Positions 60,691 to 64,000 of a DNA stretch of 64,000 bases are shown here, in pieces. How positions within the stretch are numbered: the stretch's first letter is position 1; each line of letters starts with the position of its first letter. The stretch comes from Devosia sp. (GTDB taxonomy: Bacteria > Pseudomonadota > Alphaproteobacteria > Rhizobiales > Devosiaceae). Location: contig NZ_JAQGJM010000009.1 of assembly GCF_028290625.1 (NCBI RefSeq), positions 1 to 64,000 of the forward strand. The letters run 5' to 3'. The notes beneath the pieces are model-generated. The model was not told the DNA's origin. It saw only the letters and a list, made by a program, of their open reading frames with translations, and did no database searches. The translations under genes and the position numbers were made by a program.

Positions 60691-61070
60691 TCCGCAATAT
60701 CAATATCATCCTGATCTTCACCAGCGTGGTCATGCTGTCGGGCGTCTATGCGCTCAAATTCGCCATCGAGCACACCGCCAGCGAGCGCACCGCGCTGATT
60801 GCCCTGATCGATAGCCAGGAGGGCGACCTCTCGGTGCTCAAGGCCGATGAAGCGGTGCTGAACCAGCCCGGGCATATCGAGCCCATCGTCAAACGCCATC
60901 AGGAGGCGCTGGCCATCGTGCCGGTGGCCCAGAAGCAGTTTGGCGCTTTCGCCGATCTGCCGATGCGGCCGGCCCAGCCCGACAATGCGGCGCTGGACGC
61001 CTTACTGGCCTCGCTCGATGCGGGTGTCGATCCGATTGATGCGATCCTGACTTCTGAAGGTATCGAGTAA
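60687..61070 (+). CDS. ftsL: FtsL-like cell-division protein
   Basis: A 127-residue bitopic protein with an N-terminal membrane helix (INIILIFTSVVMLSGVYALKF) and a periplasmic coiled-coil region (IALIDSQEGDLSVLKADEAVL). Size and position between rsmH and ftsI identify it as the alphaproteobacterial FtsL, which bridges FtsB and FtsI at the septum. It overlaps rsmH by 4 bp and shares its last base with the ATG of ftsI. Confidence 0.88.
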   Translation: MIRNINIILIFTSVVMLSGVYALKFAIEHTASERTALIALIDSQEGDLSVLKADEAVLNQPGHIEPIVKRHQEALAIVPVAQKQFGAFADLPMRPAQPDNAALDALLASLDAGVDPIDAILTSEGIE

Positions 61071-62782
61071 TGGCGATCACCGCCGACGATTTCGCCCCGA
61101 CCATTGCGCTCGACGGCACCCGCAAGGTGCGCGGAAACATGACCCAGGCGCGGCTGCGCTGGGTTATCCTCGCGATCGTGTTGGGCTTTGCCACGGTCGG
61201 CGGTCGGCTGGTGCAACTGGGCATGATCCAGCCTGACAATTCCATCGAAGGGGTGGCGCGCTCCGAGATCACCGCAACGCGGCCGCCGATCCTCGATCGA
61301 AATGGCCTGGAAATGGCCGTCGATATCCGCGTGCCCTCGCTTTATGCCGAGCCGCGCCGCATCATCGACGTGGAAGAAGCCGTCGCCAAGCTGCGCACCG
61401 TGCTGCCCAATCTGAGCGAAAGCTGGCTGCGCAGCCGGCTGACCGGCGACAAGGGCTTCGTGTGGTTGCAGCGCGAGTTGAGCCCGGCCATCGAAGAGCG
61501 GGTGATGCGGCTGGGTATTCCCGGCATCGAATTTCTGACCGAATCCAAGCGCTTCTATCCGGGCATGAACGAGGCGTCGCACATCCTTGGCTCGACTAAT
61601 ATCGACAATCAGGGCATTGCGGGTATCGAAAAGCACATGGACGTCGAGGACGTGGCACTGCTGCAGGACCTGGGCCTGGCGCGCGGTAATGCGCTGGCGC
61701 CGGTGGAACTCTCGATCGACATGCGCGTGCAGCACATCGTGCACGAGGAAATGGTCGATGCGCTGACCCGCTACAAGGCGATCGCGGCGGCCGGCGTGAT
61801 GATGGACATCCATACCGGCGAAATCATCGCCCTGGCCTCGGTCCCCGATTTCGATCCCAACGATCCGTCGAGCGCTCTGGTCAAGGACAGCTTTAACCGC
61901 ATCACTGCCGGCATTTACGAGCTGGGGTCGACCTTCAAGACCATTACTATTGCGGGCGCCATCGATAGCGGGGCGGTGACGCTCAACGATCAGTTCGATG
62001 CACGGTTCGGCATTCGCTACGGCCGCTATACGATCGACGATTTCCATGGCAAGCACCGCATCCTGTCGGTGCCCGAAATCTACAAATACTCCTCCAATAT
62101 CGGCACAATCCGCGTCATGCAGGCGATGGGCAAGGAGAACTACCGCGCGTTCCTGACCCGCATGGGGCTGGATACGCGCGTGCCGTTCGAGCTGCCGGAA
62201 ATGCGGCTGCCGAACGTGCCGAAAAACCCGTCGGACATCAGCGCCGCCACCATGAGCTTCGGGCATGGTCTGAGCGTTTCACCGCTGCACATGGCGGTGG
62301 CGATGTCGGCCATCGCCAATGGCGGCAATTACATCGCGCCCACGCTCTATCGGCGCAGCCTTGAGGAAGCGCAGTCGGAATATGTGCGCGTCCTCAAGCC
62401 CGAGACCAGCCGGGACATGCGCTACTTGATGCGGCTCAACGCGCTGGAAGGCTCGGGCAGCCAGACCGAAAAAGTGTCCAAGGGCTACCGCATCGGCGGC
62501 AAGACCGGCACGGCCGAAAAAGTCGAGAACGGCGTCTATTCGCACAGCAAGGACTTCAACGTGTTCGCGGCGGTGTTCCCGATGGACGACCCGCAATATG
62601 CCCTGGTTGTGGTGGTGGACGAACCAAAGCCGGAAAATGCCCAGTCGGGCGATACAGCAGGCTTCAATGCGGGCATGATGAGCGGTCGCATCGTGCAGCG
62701 CGTCGCTCCAATGCTGGGCATCGCCCCCAATTTCAGCCAGGCGCTCGACGATGCCATGGTTCCTCCCAATCTCATCAGATAG
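61070..62782 (+). CDS. ftsI: Septal peptidoglycan transpeptidase FtsI (PBP3)
   Basis: Class B penicillin-binding protein that cross-links septal peptidoglycan. The 570 residues have a membrane helix (WVILAIVLGFATVGGRLVQL), a dimerisation domain with ATRPPILDRNG, and a transpeptidase domain with the active serine in GSTFKTITIAG, SSN in YKYSSNIGTI and KTGTAEK. All three catalytic motifs are intact. It follows ftsL directly, and murE starts 24 bp later. Confidence 0.97.
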   Translation: MAITADDFAPTIALDGTRKVRGNMTQARLRWVILAIVLGFATVGGRLVQLGMIQPDNSIEGVARSEITATRPPILDRNGLEMAVDIRVPSLYAEPRRIIDVEEAVAKLRTVLPNLSESWLRSRLTGDKGFVWLQRELSPAIEERVMRLGIPGIEFLTESKRFYPGMNEASHILGSTNIDNQGIAGIEKHMDVEDVALLQDLGLARGNALAPVELSIDMRVQHIVHEEMVDALTRYKAIAAAGVMMDIHTGEIIALASVPDFDPNDPSSALVKDSFNRITAGIYELGSTFKTITIAGAIDSGAVTLNDQFDARFGIRYGRYTIDDFHGKHRILSVPEIYKYSSNIGTIRVMQAMGKENYRAFLTRMGLDTRVPFELPEMRLPNVPKNPSDISAATMSFGHGLSVSPLHMAVAMSAIANGGNYIAPTLYRRSLEEAQSEYVRVLKPETSRDMRYLMRLNALEGSGSQTEKVSKGYRIGGKTGTAEKVENGVYSHSKDFNVFAAVFPMDDPQYALVVVVDEPKPENAQSGDTAGFNAGMMSGRIVQRVAPMLGIAPNFSQALDDAMVPPNLIR

Positions 62783-62806
62783 ATTGATCCAGAAGGATAG
62801 CCTCTA

Positions 62807-64000
62807 GTGTCACTCAGCGTATCTCAACTGCTCGAAGGCTCGGGTGCTCGCCCCAAACGGGGGCTTGGCGCCGTATTCGGCCTGCGTTCGGACAGCCGCA
62901 ATATCGAGCCGGGCGACATCTTCTTCGCGCTGCCGGGCGGCAAGATCCATGGCAACGCATTCATCGATGAAGCGGTGCGGCGTGGGGCGCTCGCCGTCAT
63001 CACCGATATGCACCCGGTGGGCGATCCGGGTGTGCCGGTCATCGTGGTCAGCGACGTGCGTGCGGCCTATGCCCGTGCGGCATCGCGCATCTTCGAGCCC
63101 CAGCCGGAAATCAACGTGGCGGTGACGGGCACCAACGGCAAAACCTCCGTGGCCTCGTTCGTTCGCCAAATCTGGACCTATGCGGGCATCGCTGGGGCCA
63201 GCATCGGCACGCTCGGTGTCGATACCGCGACCCGCCATATCGATGGCAGCCTGACCACGCCCGACGCCCGCAATCTGCATCAGTCGATGCGGGCGCTCAA
63301 GGCGCAGGGCATCGACCATGTGGCTCTCGAGGCCTCCAGCCACGGGCTGGAGCAGCGGCGGCTCGACGGCATTCATTTCGAGGCGGTGGCCTTCACCAAT
63401 CTCAGCCGCGACCATCTCGACTACCATGAGGACATGGACGCCTATCGCAATGCCAAGCTGCGCCTGTTCACCGACCTTCTGGTCAATGGCGGGCCAGCAG
63501 TGGTCAATGTCGACGATCCCGAATACGAGCCCTTCATGTTCGCCGCCCTGGGCAATGGCTCAACGCTGCTAACCGTGGGCCGCGAAGGTGCTTACATCGA
63601 AATCCTGTCGATCGAGACCGAGGGCTATGGCCAACGCGTCGAGGTTCGTCATGTCGGCGAAAAACTGAGCTTTCATCTGCCGCTGACCGGCGAATTCCAG
63701 GTCAGCAACGCGTTGGTCGCGGCGGCTCTGGCTATGTCGAGCGGCGCCGACAAGGAACATGCATTTCCCGCGCTCAGCGAACTGAAAGGTGCCAAGGGGC
63801 GTCTGGAGCTGGTAGCCGAGCACAAGGGTGCAGCCATTTTCATCGACTATTCGCACACGCCCGATGCGCTGAAGACGGCACTGAACGCGCTGCGGCCTTA
63901 CGCGACAAGCTCGCTGCGGGTGGTGTTCGGCTGTGGCGGGGACCGCGACAAAGGCAAGCGTCCACAAATGGGCGCAATCGCCAGCGAACTTGCCGATAGC
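62807..64000 (+). CDS. murE: UDP-MurNAc-tripeptide ligase MurE (truncated by window edge)
   Basis: Adds the third stem amino acid (probably meso-diaminopimelate) to UDP-MurNAc-Ala-Glu. Translation starts at the GTG at 62807, with AAGGA nine bases before it. The frame runs 398 codons to the end of the window without a stop. RSDSRNIEPGDIFFALPG, the P-loop VTGTNGKTS near residue 106, LTTPDA, LEASSHGL, FTNLSRDHLDYH and FIDYSHTPDAL are the MurE signatures. About 80-90 residues are missing at the 3' end. Confidence 0.95.
   Translation, partial: MSLSVSQLLEGSGARPKRGLGAVFGLRSDSRNIEPGDIFFALPGGKIHGNAFIDEAVRRGALAVITDMHPVGDPGVPVIVVSDVRAAYARAASRIFEPQPEINVAVTGTNGKTSVASFVRQIWTYAGIAGASIGTLGVDTATRHIDGSLTTPDARNLHQSMRALKAQGIDHVALEASSHGLEQRRLDGIHFEAVAFTNLSRDHLDYHEDMDAYRNAKLRLFTDLLVNGGPAVVNVDDPEYEPFMFAALGNGSTLLTVGREGAYIEILSIETEGYGQRVEVRHVGEKLSFHLPLTGEFQVSNALVAAALAMSSGADKEHAFPALSELKGAKGRLELVAEHKGAAIFIDYSHTPDALKTALNALRPYATSSLRVVFGCGGDRDKGKRPQMGAIASELADS

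Overview
The window is GC-rich DNA from an alphaproteobacterium, most likely Hyphomicrobiales and probably close to Devosia. This rests on the gene neighbourhoods (glycogen cluster, split urease cluster, urtABCDE, an ArsR-methyltransferase fusion beside metF, the start of the division/cell-wall cluster), the frequent use of GTG and TTG starts, and several kinds of dispersed palindromic repeat. The genus is an inference.

Layout. 0-11.3 kb: a tight plus-strand glycogen operon, glgP-glgB-glgC-glgA-pgm-glgX, which covers synthesis, branching, phosphorolysis, debranching and the G1P/G6P interconversion. 11.3-20.1 kb: a minus-strand urease region (ureD, ureA, ureB, an unknown gene, ureC, then ureE, ureF, ureG) interrupted by small membrane or secreted protein genes, one gene on the opposite strand, and an 0.9 kb repeat-rich gap. 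20.6-27.2 kb: urtA-urtB-urtC-urtD-(unknown membrane protein)-urtE, the urea ABC transporter. It is preceded by an exact sigma-54 (-24/-12) promoter, so urea uptake is probably nitrogen-regulated and feeds the adjacent urease.

27.2-37.4 kb: a long intergenic region, a small secreted Gly/Asn-rich protein, an XRE regulator divergent from a putative outer-membrane protein, a candidate small RNA ending in a strong terminator, an FdhF/YdeP-like molybdopterin oxidoreductase overlapping an APH-fold kinase, a catalytic plus non-catalytic M16 peptidase pair, and a TolB-like beta-propeller protein. 37.6-43.2 kb: ettA, followed by a lower-GC gene that resembles class III nucleotide cyclases. That gene is bracketed by a 29-bp near-perfect copy of the 3' end of ettA, which is the most unusual feature in the window. 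Then come a secreted protein, an alpha/beta hydrolase, a host-attachment-family protein and a RarD/EamA transporter.

43.4-53.5 kb: two paralogous membrane-anchored TPR proteins divergent from a DUF2336 protein, a GT32-like glycosyltransferase, an ArsR-methyltransferase regulator with a 22-bp palindromic operator just before it and metF just after it, a Pro/Ala-rich envelope protein, a TerB-DnaJ protein and the RNase P RNA gene with a visible promoter. 53.6-64 kb: a VOC protein, a GGDEF-EAL protein, a three-gene two-component cassette (CHASE3 kinase, single-domain receiver, receiver-HisKA_2 kinase), and then rsmH-ftsL-ftsI-murE. murE starts with GTG and runs off the right edge. No mraZ precedes rsmH. 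I saw no tRNA, rRNA, CRISPR array, transposase or integrase.
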